Shown here one piece after another: positions 1 to 7,997 of a stretch of DNA of 64,000 bases; the first letter of the stretch is position 1, and each line of letters opens with the position of its first letter. The position numbers and the translations under genes are program-made. The notes below the pieces were generated by a model, which saw only the letters and a list, made by a program, of their open reading frames with translations, was not told the DNA's origin and did no database searches. Origin of the DNA: CBDFKF01 sp965248765 (GTDB lineage: Bacteria > Pseudomonadota > Alphaproteobacteria > VGEJ01); assembly GCA_965248765.1 (NCBI GenBank), contig CBDFKF010000004.1, positions 2,604,001 through 2,668,000 on the forward strand, given 5' to 3'.

Positions 1-805
1 TGAGCTCCTGGGGCAGGCGCTTCTGCAGGGTGGCGAACATGCGTTCCGAGCGCCCCCTTGCCTCGGGCGAGTAGGCCGGGATCAGCTCGATGCCGAGCTG
101 GGCCAGGGCGCGGCCGAACTGGGTCGGATTGTCCTTGTCGACCGTGCCGCCGGCCTCAGGGGTGTGCCAGTAGTGGCCGGCGCGGTCGGCATAGAGCGAG
201 CAGAACAGCCCCTTGGCCCGGATCGCCTCGGACACCCCCTGAAAGCTCGACATCGTGCCCTCTTCGGCGACGAAGAAGGCCGAGTAGATCTCACTGGTGG
301 TGTCGTCCATGGTGACGATCAGGTCCCACCACTGATCGGGGACCCACGCGTGGCTTGAGCCGTCTTGATGCAGCATCATGCCGGGCAGCGCGCGGCGCGG
401 CCGCTTGCGCCGGTGCGCCCCGCGCCTGGGCGCCGCCCGTCTTCGCCCATGGGCCTGCAAGCTCAGCCGCACCCAGTTGTAGCTGCGCTTGAAGGCATAG
501 TCCGCGACCAGCTTCTCGTGGAAGTGCTTGGCGGTGAAGTCCCAGTAGCGGGTGTCGAACAGCGCCAACAGCGCCGTCACCTCGTTGACCGCCGCGCGCC
601 GCGCCGAGACCCGGCCCAGACGGCGATCGTAGAGCCCTTCCGCGCCGTCCGCCTCATAGCGGTCGCGCCAGCGCCGGAAGGTGCGCTCTGAAACGCCGAG
701 AACCTCCGCCGCCTCGGCTTGGCTCAAGCAACCCCGATGGGTGCGGCCGTAAACCTCCTCGAACTTCATCAATCTCAGTCCCTGCAACTGCTCTGTCCGG
801 CGCAT
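1..805 (-). CDS. IS1202-like transposase, C-terminus outside window
   Basis: Starts at the MRRTEQLQG residues and runs off the window edge. It has an N-terminal helix-turn-helix (LSQAEAAEVLGVSERTFRRW), a basic linker and a DDE integrase core: first Asp in HQDGSSHAW, second Asp in YADRAGHYW, and the catalytic Glu region (GRSERMF) close to the window edge. It would catalyse cut-and-join transposition by binding the paired motifs at the element ends. Whether its C-terminus is intact cannot be seen. The same protein with a deleted C-terminus is at 31017-32102 and a frameshifted version at 52946-54120. Confidence 0.8.
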   Translation of the reverse strand, partial: MRRTEQLQGLRLMKFEEVYGRTHRGCLSQAEAAEVLGVSERTFRRWRDRYEADGAEGLYDRRLGRVSARRAAVNEVTALLALFDTRYWDFTAKHFHEKLVADYAFKRSYNWVRLSLQAHGRRRAAPRRGAHRRKRPRRALPGMMLHQDGSSHAWVPDQWWDLIVTMDDTTSEIYSAFFVAEEGTMSSFQGVSEAIRAKGLFCSLYADRAGHYWHTPEAGGTVDKDNPTQFGRALAQLGIELIPAYSPEARGRSERMFATLQKRLPQEL

Positions 806-888
806 CCAAACCCTCCATAGCCTGGAGAGCTTCTAAATCCGGACAGATCGTCTGGTACATAAACCGGACATATCGTGTGTTAGTGACA
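1..888 (-). mobile_element. IS element, copy 1 (partial, cut by window edge)
   Basis: Minus-strand copy of the element that recurs at 30990-32185 and 52863-54233. It matches the 30990-32185 copy wherever I compared the two (offset 31297), including an Asn codon where the third copy has Asp. The terminal sequence TGTCACTAACAC (read on the minus strand) ends at 888; the other end lies outside the window. The outer flank after 888 begins CCGCGATGG, so a target duplication cannot be tested here. Family inferred from the transposase: ISNCY, IS1202-like. Confidence 0.9.
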
Positions 889-979
889 CCGCGATGGTAG
901 CGGCCTGGCGCGTTCGAGTCTTCCTTACCTATAATGGGCGCGGCGCCGGCCGGTCGGACAAGGGGCATCGGGCAGCGGC

Positions 980-1366
980 ATGACGAAGCAACTGATCAGC
1001 GGGATCGATAGCCTCTTCCTCGCAGAGGCCGAGACCGCAACCGAGAACGCGGACTCGCCGGAAGGCGAGCGCCCGGCGCCTGGCCATCGCGCGTATGCGA
1101 GCCAGCAATCAGCAGCCGAGGCAGCAAGCGAGCGAGCCGGCGGACCGGCGATGACGCCCGAACGGCAGGCGGCCATCGATGAGTTGATGAGCGCCCGAGC
1201 CGCGATACTGGCGAAGATCGATCCGGGCTTGCGCGCCGAGCTGCGGGCTGTTGCCGAGAGTAAGCTGGATCGGCAGGCCGAGGCGGCGCTAGCGGACGAG
1301 CCGACTCCGCCTGACCCGCCGGTGGCCGACGATGACGGACCGGAGACCGGCGGCGGCCAGACCTGA
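980..1366 (+). CDS. hypothetical protein upstream of meaB
   Basis: A 128-residue open frame with no recognisable domain. The first half is acidic and Ala/Glu-rich and looks disordered. Residues about 58-105 (MTPERQAAIDELMSARAAI onward) are likely helical, and the tail is Pro/Asp/Gly-rich. It begins 91 bp after the end of IS copy 1 and stops 16 bp before the likely meaB start, so the two may be co-transcribed. An internal ATG at 1151 is an alternative start. I do not recognise the family. It could be a real small accessory protein or a fortuitous frame in GC-rich DNA. The methylmalonyl-CoA mutase gene often found beside meaB is absent here. Confidence 0.45.
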   Translation: MTKQLISGIDSLFLAEAETATENADSPEGERPAPGHRAYASQQSAAEAASERAGGPAMTPERQAAIDELMSARAAILAKIDPGLRAELRAVAESKLDRQAEAALADEPTPPDPPVADDDGPETGGGQT

Positions 1367-1382
1367 CGACCGCCGCGGCGCG

Positions 1383-2396
1383 ATGGGCATAGCCGAACCC
1401 CGCGTCGATTCTGAGATCGAGGCCCTCGGGGACCAAGTACTAGCGGGGGACCGCCGGGCGCTCGCCCGCGCGATTACGCTGATCGAATCGCGACGTGCCG
1501 ACCATCAGTATCAGGCGGAGGCATTGCTCGCGAAAGCCCTGCCGGCGACCGGTCGCGCGTTACGTGTGGGCATCACGGGTGCGCCCGGGGTCGGCAAGTC
1601 CACAATGGTCGAGGTCTTGGGTCTACGCCTAGTGGCCGAGGGGCGCCGGGTCGCGGTACTTGCGGTCGATCCCAGCTCGGCGCGCTCGGGCGGCTCGATC
1701 CTCGGCGACAAAACGCGGATGGAGGAGCTCGGCCGCGCCGAGGCCGCTTTCATCCGACCATCGCCCACCGGGGGCACGCTGGGCGGGGTGGCCCGCCGCA
1801 CGCACGAAGCGATGCTCTTGTGCGAGGCGGCCGGCTTCGATCCGGTGATCATCGAGACGGTTGGAGTCGGGCAGTCGGAGACCGCCGTCGCCGCGATGAC
1901 CGACATCTTCCTGCTGCTGTTGGCCCCGGGTGGTGGGGATGACCTCCAAGGTCTTAAACGTGGCATTGTTGAACTCGCTGATCTCATTCTCATCAACAAA
2001 ACGGACGGCGCGCTGGCGGCCGTGGCGCGGGCGCTCGCGGCCGACTACAGCGCCGCTCTCACCATCCTCACGCCGCGGCGTGCCGGCTGGCGGCCGGAGG
2101 TGTTGCTATGCTCGGCGCTCGAGGGGTGCGGCATCGCGGAGGCATGGGAGGCCGTCGGGCGATGTGCGGCAGAGCTGAGATCGAGCGGGGAGCTTACCCG
2201 CCAGCGCCGCGAGCAATCCCGCGCATGGCTGTGGCGCGAGGTTCAAGATCATCTGGCCGACACGCTGCGCGGCGACCCTGAGCTCAACCGATGCCTGGAC
2301 GCATTGGAAACCGAGGTAGCCGAATCACGACTCATGCCGAGCACTGCGGCCCGTCGACTGCTCGAGACCTACTTCGGCCGCAAGCACGGCGCTTGA
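1383..2396 (+). CDS. meaB: MeaB/ArgK-type G3E GTPase, methylmalonyl-CoA mutase chaperone
   Basis: The 337-residue product has a P-loop GAPGVGKST at residues 66-74, ETVGVGQ (158-164, the switch region typical of this family) and the guanine-specificity motif NKTD at 205-208. MeaB proteins gate cobalamin loading and protect methylmalonyl-CoA mutase in the cytoplasm. An upstream in-frame ATG exists at 1332, but ATG 1383 gives the usual N-terminus and avoids overlap with the preceding frame. The gene is followed 80 bp later by rpmB. The malyl-CoA lyase at 17147 fits an ethylmalonyl-CoA or related pathway. The mutase itself is not in the window. Confidence 0.92.
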   Translation: MGIAEPRVDSEIEALGDQVLAGDRRALARAITLIESRRADHQYQAEALLAKALPATGRALRVGITGAPGVGKSTMVEVLGLRLVAEGRRVAVLAVDPSSARSGGSILGDKTRMEELGRAEAAFIRPSPTGGTLGGVARRTHEAMLLCEAAGFDPVIIETVGVGQSETAVAAMTDIFLLLLAPGGGDDLQGLKRGIVELADLILINKTDGALAAVARALAADYSAALTILTPRRAGWRPEVLLCSALEGCGIAEAWEAVGRCAAELRSSGELTRQRREQSRAWLWREVQDHLADTLRGDPELNRCLDALETEVAESRLMPSTAARRLLETYFGRKHGA

Positions 2397-2463
2397 CACC
2401 GGACCAGCCGCTGCCTACAAGGCGCCGCTGTACGCTTCGCACGCCGCCGGGCGGAGCGAACCT

Positions 2464-2470
2464 CCAGGAG
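2464..2470 (+). promoter_or_regulatory. ribosome binding site of rpmB
   Basis: CCAGGAG ends six bases before the ATG at 2477. It decides the L28 start against the longer open frame that begins at 2291 inside meaB. Confidence 0.6.
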
Positions 2471-2476
2471 ACTGCC

Positions 2477-2776
2477 ATGGCCCGCCGTTGCGAGCTGACC
2501 GGTAAGAGCGTCCTCGCCGGCAACAACGTGAGCCACGCCAACAACAGATCGAGGCGGCGGTTCCTGCCCAATCTGCAGCACTCATCGCTACTGAGCGAAG
2601 CGCTGGGGCGGCCGGTGCGGCTGCGCGTCTCGACTCACGCGCTGCGCACCGTCGAGCACAACGGTGGCCTTGACGCGTTTCTACTGAAGGCCGACGCCGC
2701 CGCGCTGTCGCTGAATGCCCGGCGGATCAAGCGGGCGGTAGAGAAGGCGATCGCCGCCAAGGCAGCACCCGCCTAG
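2477..2776 (+). CDS. rpmB: 50S ribosomal protein L28
   Basis: A 99-residue protein beginning MARRCELTGKSVLAGNNVSH, the conserved L28 N-terminus, followed by the NNRSRRRFLPNLQ segment. The length fits the longer alphaproteobacterial form of L28, which has a C-terminal extension (here residues about 70-99, Ala/Lys-rich). L28 binds 23S rRNA in the large subunit near the E-site. The gene stands alone, 80 bp after meaB and convergent with the phytase-like esterase gene at 2812. Confidence 0.96.
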   Translation: MARRCELTGKSVLAGNNVSHANNRSRRRFLPNLQHSSLLSEALGRPVRLRVSTHALRTVEHNGGLDAFLLKADAAALSLNARRIKRAVEKAIAAKAAPA

Positions 2777-2811
2777 CTCCGCACGCCACGCGCCGGCAAC
2801 CGCTGGCGCTC

Positions 2812-3786
2812 TCACGGCTCCAATCGGAACATCAGCAGCAGGTTGAGCTGCAGAGGGTTGAAGTTGTCGTCCGACAAGAGGTAGATCAGCGTCCCCCCAT
2901 CAGAGGCGGTGACGACCGCTATCCCCTCCATGTTGTCGACGGTGAGCGGCGGGATGAGCCGCGCTATCTCTCGGCCATCGAGCGCCGCTCCCGCCCGGAT
3001 GGTGCCCGCATCGATAATCTGAATGCGGGCCGCGATCCCCGCCGGCGGGGTGAAGCGGCGCTCGAGGGCAATCACGTCGCCTGAGGGCAACGCGGCAAAA
3101 TCGGTCGGCCGGAAGCGCTCGTTCCTCACGTAGGAGAGCGGCTCGACGCGGTTGCCGTCGACCAGCCAGCCGAGCAGACGGTCCTTGCCGACCGCGGCGC
3201 CCTCGCTGACGGCGAGCAGTCGGCCGGCGGGGAGCACTGCGATTGCTTCGATGCCGCCATTGCCGGGCGCTTCGGACAGCCCCGGCAGATCGACCGTGGG
3301 CTGGGCCGCGGCCTGTCCCTCGTCGGGACCGGCATAGCGCCACAGGCGGTGGCGGCGCTCAAAGCTGACGACATAGCCGCCATCGGGCAAGCGCTCGACC
3401 GCCTCGGCATCGCGCCAGGGCTTGCTGGCCAGCAGCCCGCCATCGGTGTCCCGCAGCGCCACGAGCGCCGCGTTCGCGATCCTGGCCAACCGACCCGCGG
3501 CATCGTAGACGAGATCGGCGGTGAACCAGTCGCCGCGATCGGACACCGCGACCAGCCTGGCGCCGTCAGCACTCACGCTCAAGCCGGAGAGGCCGCCAAA
3601 GCGCGAATCGTCCGAACGCAGGCGCAGCCCGCCGTAGAACCGAAGCGAGCCGACTCGATCGAGCGCGCGATCCTCGGCGCTTAGCGGGACCAGCTGAGCT
3701 TCGATGTCGATCGGCTCCGCACGTGCCGCACCCAGGAACGCCCACACCAACACCGTGGCCAGCGCAGCTCGTGCGGCGGTCCTCAC
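2812..3786 (-). CDS. esterase-like phytase-domain protein, secreted
   Basis: From the GTG at 3786 the product begins VRTAARAALATVLVWAFLGA and ends its signal peptide near ARAEPID. The mature part is a beta-propeller-like phytase-like domain: GGLSGLSVSADGARLVAVSDRGDW near the start, EAVERLPDGGYVVSFERR in the middle and VDNMEGIAV near the end, as in the esterase-like phytase family (Pfam Phytase-like). The substrate is unknown; the protein probably acts in the periplasm. The frame is open to 3840, but the longer start lacks a signal-like N-terminus. It is divergent from the dienelactone hydrolase gene with only about 80 bp between starts. Confidence 0.8.
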   Translation of the reverse strand: MRTAARAALATVLVWAFLGAARAEPIDIEAQLVPLSAEDRALDRVGSLRFYGGLRLRSDDSRFGGLSGLSVSADGARLVAVSDRGDWFTADLVYDAAGRLARIANAALVALRDTDGGLLASKPWRDAEAVERLPDGGYVVSFERRHRLWRYAGPDEGQAAAQPTVDLPGLSEAPGNGGIEAIAVLPAGRLLAVSEGAAVGKDRLLGWLVDGNRVEPLSYVRNERFRPTDFAALPSGDVIALERRFTPPAGIAARIQIIDAGTIRAGAALDGREIARLIPPLTVDNMEGIAVVTASDGGTLIYLLSDDNFNPLQLNLLLMFRLEP

Positions 3787-3867
3787 GCCCTCGTGTTGTC
3801 GATCGTATCTCAGCCGTCTGTATGGTGTTCTTCCCACCACGAACTCTTCAGTTGGGAGGTGCCGAAA

Positions 3868-4626
3868 GTGTACGAACGCCGCACCGTCATCAAGACGGCC
3901 GCCAGCTTGTCACTCGCCGCCGTATTGGCCAAACCACACCTTGCCCGGGCCGTTGCAGCGGGGTTGGAAACCGTATCCATCACGACCACCGGCGGCCACG
4001 CCGTCTCGGCATCGCTGGCGCTTCCAGAGGCGATGCCGGCTCCGGCGCTGATGCTCGTCCACGAGTGGTGGGGCCTCAACGATCAGATCAAGTCAGTCGC
4101 CGCCGAGTACGCAAGGGAAGGATATGTCGCGCTCGCCATCGATCTGTTCGACGGCAGCGTCGCCACCACGCCGGACCAGGCCAGAAGCCAGTCCCAGGGC
4201 GTAGACGCCAGCGCGGCACGCGATACGCTTGCCGCCTGGAACGGCTGGCTGCGTGCGCACACGGCGGCCACCAACAAGCTCGGCACCATCGGCTGGTGCT
4301 TTGGCGGCGGCTGGTCGCTCAATGCGTCACTCGCTGCGCCAGCGGATGCGACGGTCATCTACTACGGCAACGTCGCCAAGGGGGCGAAGGCGCTCGCCGC
4401 CCTCAAGGGGCCCGTGCTCGGCCATTTCGCGACCCGCGATCAGTGGATTAACGAAGAGATGGTCTCGGGCTTCCAGGGAGAGATGGAAAAGGCGGGCAAG
4501 TCGCTCGAAGTCCATTGGTACGAGGCCGACCATGCCTTCGCCAATCCCACCAGCGCGCGCTACGACAAGGAAGACGCCAAGCTCGCCTGGACCCGCACCA
4601 GCGCGTTTCTGGGCACCAACTTGTAG
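3868..4626 (+). CDS. dienelactone hydrolase family protein, Tat-type signal
   Basis: I place the start at GTG 3868 because GGGAGG at 3854-3859 sits eight bases upstream; the frame is open from 3793. The 252-residue product begins VYERRTVIKTAASLSLAA, a twin-arginine-like leader, so the enzyme is probably exported folded. Alpha/beta-hydrolase features of the DLH family are visible: HEWWGLND (oxyanion region), nucleophilic Cys in GWCFGGGWS, Asp in ATRDQW and His in EADHAFANP. The family hydrolyses dienelactones and other small lactones or esters. The actual substrate is unknown and no aromatic degradation genes are nearby. Confidence 0.87.
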   Translation: MYERRTVIKTAASLSLAAVLAKPHLARAVAAGLETVSITTTGGHAVSASLALPEAMPAPALMLVHEWWGLNDQIKSVAAEYAREGYVALAIDLFDGSVATTPDQARSQSQGVDASAARDTLAAWNGWLRAHTAATNKLGTIGWCFGGGWSLNASLAAPADATVIYYGNVAKGAKALAALKGPVLGHFATRDQWINEEMVSGFQGEMEKAGKSLEVHWYEADHAFANPTSARYDKEDAKLAWTRTSAFLGTNL

Positions 4627-4665
4627 CCCACCAAAGGCGTGCCCGAGGACCCCGGGGCGCTCCAC

Positions 4666-5076
4666 TCAGGCACGGCGCAGCTTGCGGATACCCAGATACT
4701 CGAAGATCGCCAAGTCGGCGACGATCAGCGCGACGATGCCGACGATCCATTGCCCCGCAGGGCTGAACCAGTGGGATGCGAACACGAGGACAGCCGCGCT
4801 CGCCACGACCCAGGCGACGTCGAGACCGACGATAGCCCAGGCCTCGGCGGGATCGATCTCTGGCCGCACCGTCCGCCATGCGAGCCACGCGGCGAACGCG
4901 ATCAGCCCGATGCCCAGCACCAAAAGCAAGGTTGGCATGCCAACGCCCATGAGTTCGGCGATCGGCGTCGCGGCGACGAGTAGGACCAGGCCGGTGAGCG
5001 CGGAGAAGCCAACATTGGCACGCAGCGCAAGACGCAGGCGAGAGCCGCGAGTGATATCAACGTCGACGGTGGTCAT
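4666..5076 (-). CDS. four-TM integral membrane protein of unknown function
   Basis: The 136-residue product has about four hydrophobic segments: FSALTGLVLLVAATPIAEL, LLLVLGIGLIAFAAWLAW, IVGLDVAWVVASAAVLVF and WIVGIVALIVADLAIFEYL. The start is taken at the second ATG of an ATGATG pair, because GAGGAGGGG lies just upstream. I do not recognise a named family; its length and topology resemble small unknown membrane proteins encoded next to MmyB-type regulators. It is divergent from the XRE regulator at 5202 and the two share a palindrome at 5138-5152, which suggests that the regulator controls it. Confidence 0.75.
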   Translation of the reverse strand: MTTVDVDITRGSRLRLALRANVGFSALTGLVLLVAATPIAELMGVGMPTLLLVLGIGLIAFAAWLAWRTVRPEIDPAEAWAIVGLDVAWVVASAAVLVFASHWFSPAGQWIVGIVALIVADLAIFEYLGIRKLRRA

Positions 5077-5137
5077 CATCCCCTCCTCGGGCCATTGCCA
5101 CACCGTACAAGGTGGGGCGCAAGCGGAACGGCTACAA

Positions 5138-5152
5138 TTACCTCGGAGGTAA
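5138..5152. promoter_or_regulatory. palindrome in divergent promoter region, candidate XRE operator
   Basis: TTACCT-CGG-AGGTAA is a perfect dyad with 6-bp arms and a 3-bp spacer. It lies between the divergent starts at 5076 and 5202, 50 bp upstream of the regulator. XRE-type proteins bind such short palindromes as dimers. Assignment to the neighbouring regulator is inferred from position. Confidence 0.5.
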
Positions 5153-5201
5153 CGTAGACGCGATTCGCGGTCTGCTAACGTGGATTCTCCGCGAGGTGAC
5201 G

Positions 5202-6035
5202 ATGAGCGATCAGACAGCCGAAACGGCCCGGCCGGCAAGCCCGGTCGGACGCATCCTCAAGCGCTGGCACGATTTGCGCGGCCTAAGCCAGCTCGACCTC
5301 GCGCTTGCGGCGAATACCAGCTCGCGGCACCTCTCCTTCGTCGAGACCGGGCGGGCCGGCGCCAGTCGCGAGCTCGTCCACCGCCTCTGCGATGCGCTCG
5401 ACCTTCCCCTGCGTGAGCGCAATGCCGCGCTGCTCACCGCCGGTTTCGCTCCGGCCTACCGCGAGACCGCGCTGCACGATGCGGCGATGGCCCAGGTCAA
5501 TCACGCTCTCGAGCATATCCTGACCCAGCAGGAGCCGTATCCGGCGGTGGTCATGAACACCTATTGGGACATCCTTCGTGCCAACGCCGCGACCGGCCGG
5601 CTCATGGCCTTTTTGCTCGGGCCTCGTGCGCAACCGCCGAGCGAGCCACCCAACGCGCTCCGCATGTTCTTTCATCCGGACCTGCTGCGCCCCCACATCG
5701 AAGATTGGCAGTCCGCCGCCCGCATCTTGGTCGCTCGTGCCCGCCGCGAGGGACCGGCGGGCGGGCCCGACGAGCGCATGTCGGCCCTCATCGATGAGGT
5801 CTTGAGCTATCCGGGAGTACCGACCGACAGCGTTGGGGCGCCCCTCGATGAGGACCTGGCGCCGGTTCTGTCGCTTGCGTTCGTCAAGGATGGCGTGCGC
5901 AGCGCTTGGTTCACCACGGTCACCACGTTCGGCACGCCGCAGGACGTCACGCTTCAGGATCTGAGGATCGAGAGCTTCTTCCCGGCGGACCCCGAGACAG
6001 AACGGTTTGCCCGCACGCTCGCCGAGGCCGCCTAG
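5202..6035 (+). CDS. XRE-family regulator with MmyB-like ligand-binding domain
   Basis: The 277-residue protein has an N-terminal HTH (residues about 15-70: RILKRWHDLRGLSQLDLALAA, then SSRHLSFVETGRAGAS). A long C-terminal domain follows (about 95-270, TYWDILRANAATGRLMAFLL, FHPDLLRPHIEDW, ending in DVTLQDLRIESFFPADPET), matching the MmyB-like transcriptional regulator fold proposed to bind fatty-acid-like ligands. The start is ATG 5202, preceded by GCGAGG. It is probably autoregulated through the palindrome upstream and probably also controls the divergent 4-TM gene. Its stop codon overlaps that of cobT in the palindrome CTAG. Confidence 0.88.
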   Translation: MSDQTAETARPASPVGRILKRWHDLRGLSQLDLALAANTSSRHLSFVETGRAGASRELVHRLCDALDLPLRERNAALLTAGFAPAYRETALHDAAMAQVNHALEHILTQQEPYPAVVMNTYWDILRANAATGRLMAFLLGPRAQPPSEPPNALRMFFHPDLLRPHIEDWQSAARILVARARREGPAGGPDERMSALIDEVLSYPGVPTDSVGAPLDEDLAPVLSLAFVKDGVRSAWFTTVTTFGTPQDVTLQDLRIESFFPADPETERFARTLAEAA

Positions 6036-7990
6036 CTCGACGACGTGCCCGGTTGGTGGCGGACCGCGCCGCCGCGGATGTGATAACGGCCCCCGGCTTT
6101 CTTGGTCGGCGCAGCGCCCCGGCCAACGACGGCGCCGCGGCCCGCCGGCTGCGTCAGAGGCTCATCCTCATCGAACAGCTCTGCGAGCTGGTCGACCATG
6201 GTGCCACCCAGCTGCTCAACGTCGACGATGGTGACGGCGCGCCGGTAATAGCGCGCCACGTCGTGGCCGATGCCGATAGCGATGAGCTCAGTGTCCGAAC
6301 GCGTCTCGATCCAGTGGATCACGGCATGCAGGTGCCGATCCAGGTAGTTACCGCGATTGACCGACAGCGTGCTGTCGTCGACCGGTGCGCCGTCCGAGAT
6401 GACCATCAGAATGCGGCGCTGCTCGTGGCGCGCGAGCACCCGGTGGTGCGCCCACAGCAGTGCCTCACCATCGATGTTCTCTTTGAGGAGGCCCTCGCGC
6501 ATCATCAGTCCAAGGTTCTTGCGAGCCCGTCGCCATGGCGCATCGGCCGCCTTGTAGACGATATGGCGAAGATCATTGAGCCGGCCCGGGTTCGCCGGCT
6601 TGCCGCCGGCAATCCACTTCTCTCGCGATTGGCCGCCCTTCCACGCGCGGGTCGTAAAGCCGAGTATCTCCACCCGAACGCCGCAGCGCTCGAGCGTACG
6701 CGCCAGGATATCGGCGCACATCGCGGCGATGCTGATGGGCCGGCCTCGCATTGAGCCCGAATTGTCGAGGAGCAGCGTCACGACCGTGTCGCGGAACTCG
6801 GTTTCCTTCTCCATTTTGTAGGAGAGCGGGTGCAGCGGATTGGTGACCACACGCGCCAACCGACCGGCATCGAGGATGCCTTCGTCGAGATCGAACTCCC
6901 ACGACCGGCTCTGGCGCGCGAGCAGGCGGCGCTGCAGGCGATTGGCAAGACGCGCGACGACCCCGTGCATGTGGTGGATCTGCTGATCGAGATGATTGCG
7001 CAGCTGCGCCAATTCCTCGGCATCGCACAGCTCGGCAGCGTCGACGATCTCATCGAAATTGGTCGTGAACGGTCGATAGCGCGGCTCGTTGGTACCGGCA
7101 TCGCCAGATCCGTCCGGCCACCATGGCCGCTTGGCCCCGCCGGGGTCCTCCTCATCGCCGGTACCGTACGGCTGCTGGTCGCTGCTCAGGCCTTCCTGGG
7201 ACGTCGAATCCTCGTCCATGGCAGCCTCAGCGAGCTCCTGTTCGTCGCCCGACGCAAGCTCGGCGCCGGCGTGAGACCCGTCTTGGTTCTCGCCGTCGCC
7301 GTCCTGCTCCGCCGCATCTTGTTCATCCTCGCCGGCCTCGAGCTCGGGCGAATCGCCATTGTCCTCCCAGAGGTCGAGGCTCACGATCAGCTTGCGGGCG
7401 TGCTTGGCGAACCGTGTCTGATCGTCGACGCACTCGACCAGCGCATCGATGTCCGTACCTGCCTTGTCCTGGATCGCCTGACGCCACATGTCGACCATGG
7501 GCCGGGCTGATTCAGGGGTGAGCGTTCCGGTAAGCCGTTCGCGCAGGATCAACCCGATCACGTCAGCGATGGGCGCATCGGACATCGTCTGGACGCGCGC
7601 GTAGCCGCGCCGATCGCAGTAGTCCTCGAGCGCCGCATCGAGGTTCTTGGCGAGACCCTGCATACGCATTGCGCCAATCGCCTCAACCCGCGCCTGCTCG
7701 GCCGCTTCGTAAACCGCGCGCGCCGGGCCGCCCCCCGGCATTAATGTGCTGTGAACGCGGCGGTCGTGGTGGCGGAGCTTGAGCGAGAAGGCATCGGCAG
7801 CACCGCGAACCCGACCGACTTCCGCGGCCACCAGCTCCCGTGCCGGCAGAGGCAGGCGTATCCGGCTGCCCTGCATCGTCGGCAGATCGGCCCCGAAGGC
7901 GATTGTCAGCTCCTTATTGTGCGCGACCGCCCGCGACGACGAGGTCAGTGCCCGCTTGAAGACGTCGACCGGGCTTTCTTTCTCGGCCAT
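6032..7990 (-). CDS. cobT: cobaltochelatase subunit CobT
   Basis: The 652-residue product has the CobT layout: an N-terminal conserved region (KRALTSSSRAVAHNKEL), a central highly acidic stretch (residues about 215-300, rich in Glu, Asp and Gln), and a C-terminal von Willebrand A domain with the MIDAS sequence LLDNSGSM near residue 408. With CobS it forms the AAA+ motor that drives CobN to insert cobalt into hydrogenobyrinic acid a,c-diamide in the aerobic-type B12 pathway. cobS lies 7 bp upstream on the same strand; CobN is not in the window. The stop TAG is shared base-for-base with the convergent XRE gene. Confidence 0.94.
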   Translation of the reverse strand: MAEKESPVDVFKRALTSSSRAVAHNKELTIAFGADLPTMQGSRIRLPLPARELVAAEVGRVRGAADAFSLKLRHHDRRVHSTLMPGGGPARAVYEAAEQARVEAIGAMRMQGLAKNLDAALEDYCDRRGYARVQTMSDAPIADVIGLILRERLTGTLTPESARPMVDMWRQAIQDKAGTDIDALVECVDDQTRFAKHARKLIVSLDLWEDNGDSPELEAGEDEQDAAEQDGDGENQDGSHAGAELASGDEQELAEAAMDEDSTSQEGLSSDQQPYGTGDEEDPGGAKRPWWPDGSGDAGTNEPRYRPFTTNFDEIVDAAELCDAEELAQLRNHLDQQIHHMHGVVARLANRLQRRLLARQSRSWEFDLDEGILDAGRLARVVTNPLHPLSYKMEKETEFRDTVVTLLLDNSGSMRGRPISIAAMCADILARTLERCGVRVEILGFTTRAWKGGQSREKWIAGGKPANPGRLNDLRHIVYKAADAPWRRARKNLGLMMREGLLKENIDGEALLWAHHRVLARHEQRRILMVISDGAPVDDSTLSVNRGNYLDRHLHAVIHWIETRSDTELIAIGIGHDVARYYRRAVTIVDVEQLGGTMVDQLAELFDEDEPLTQPAGRGAVVGRGAAPTKKAGGRYHIRGGAVRHQPGTSSS

Positions 7991-7997
7991 CCAGCGT

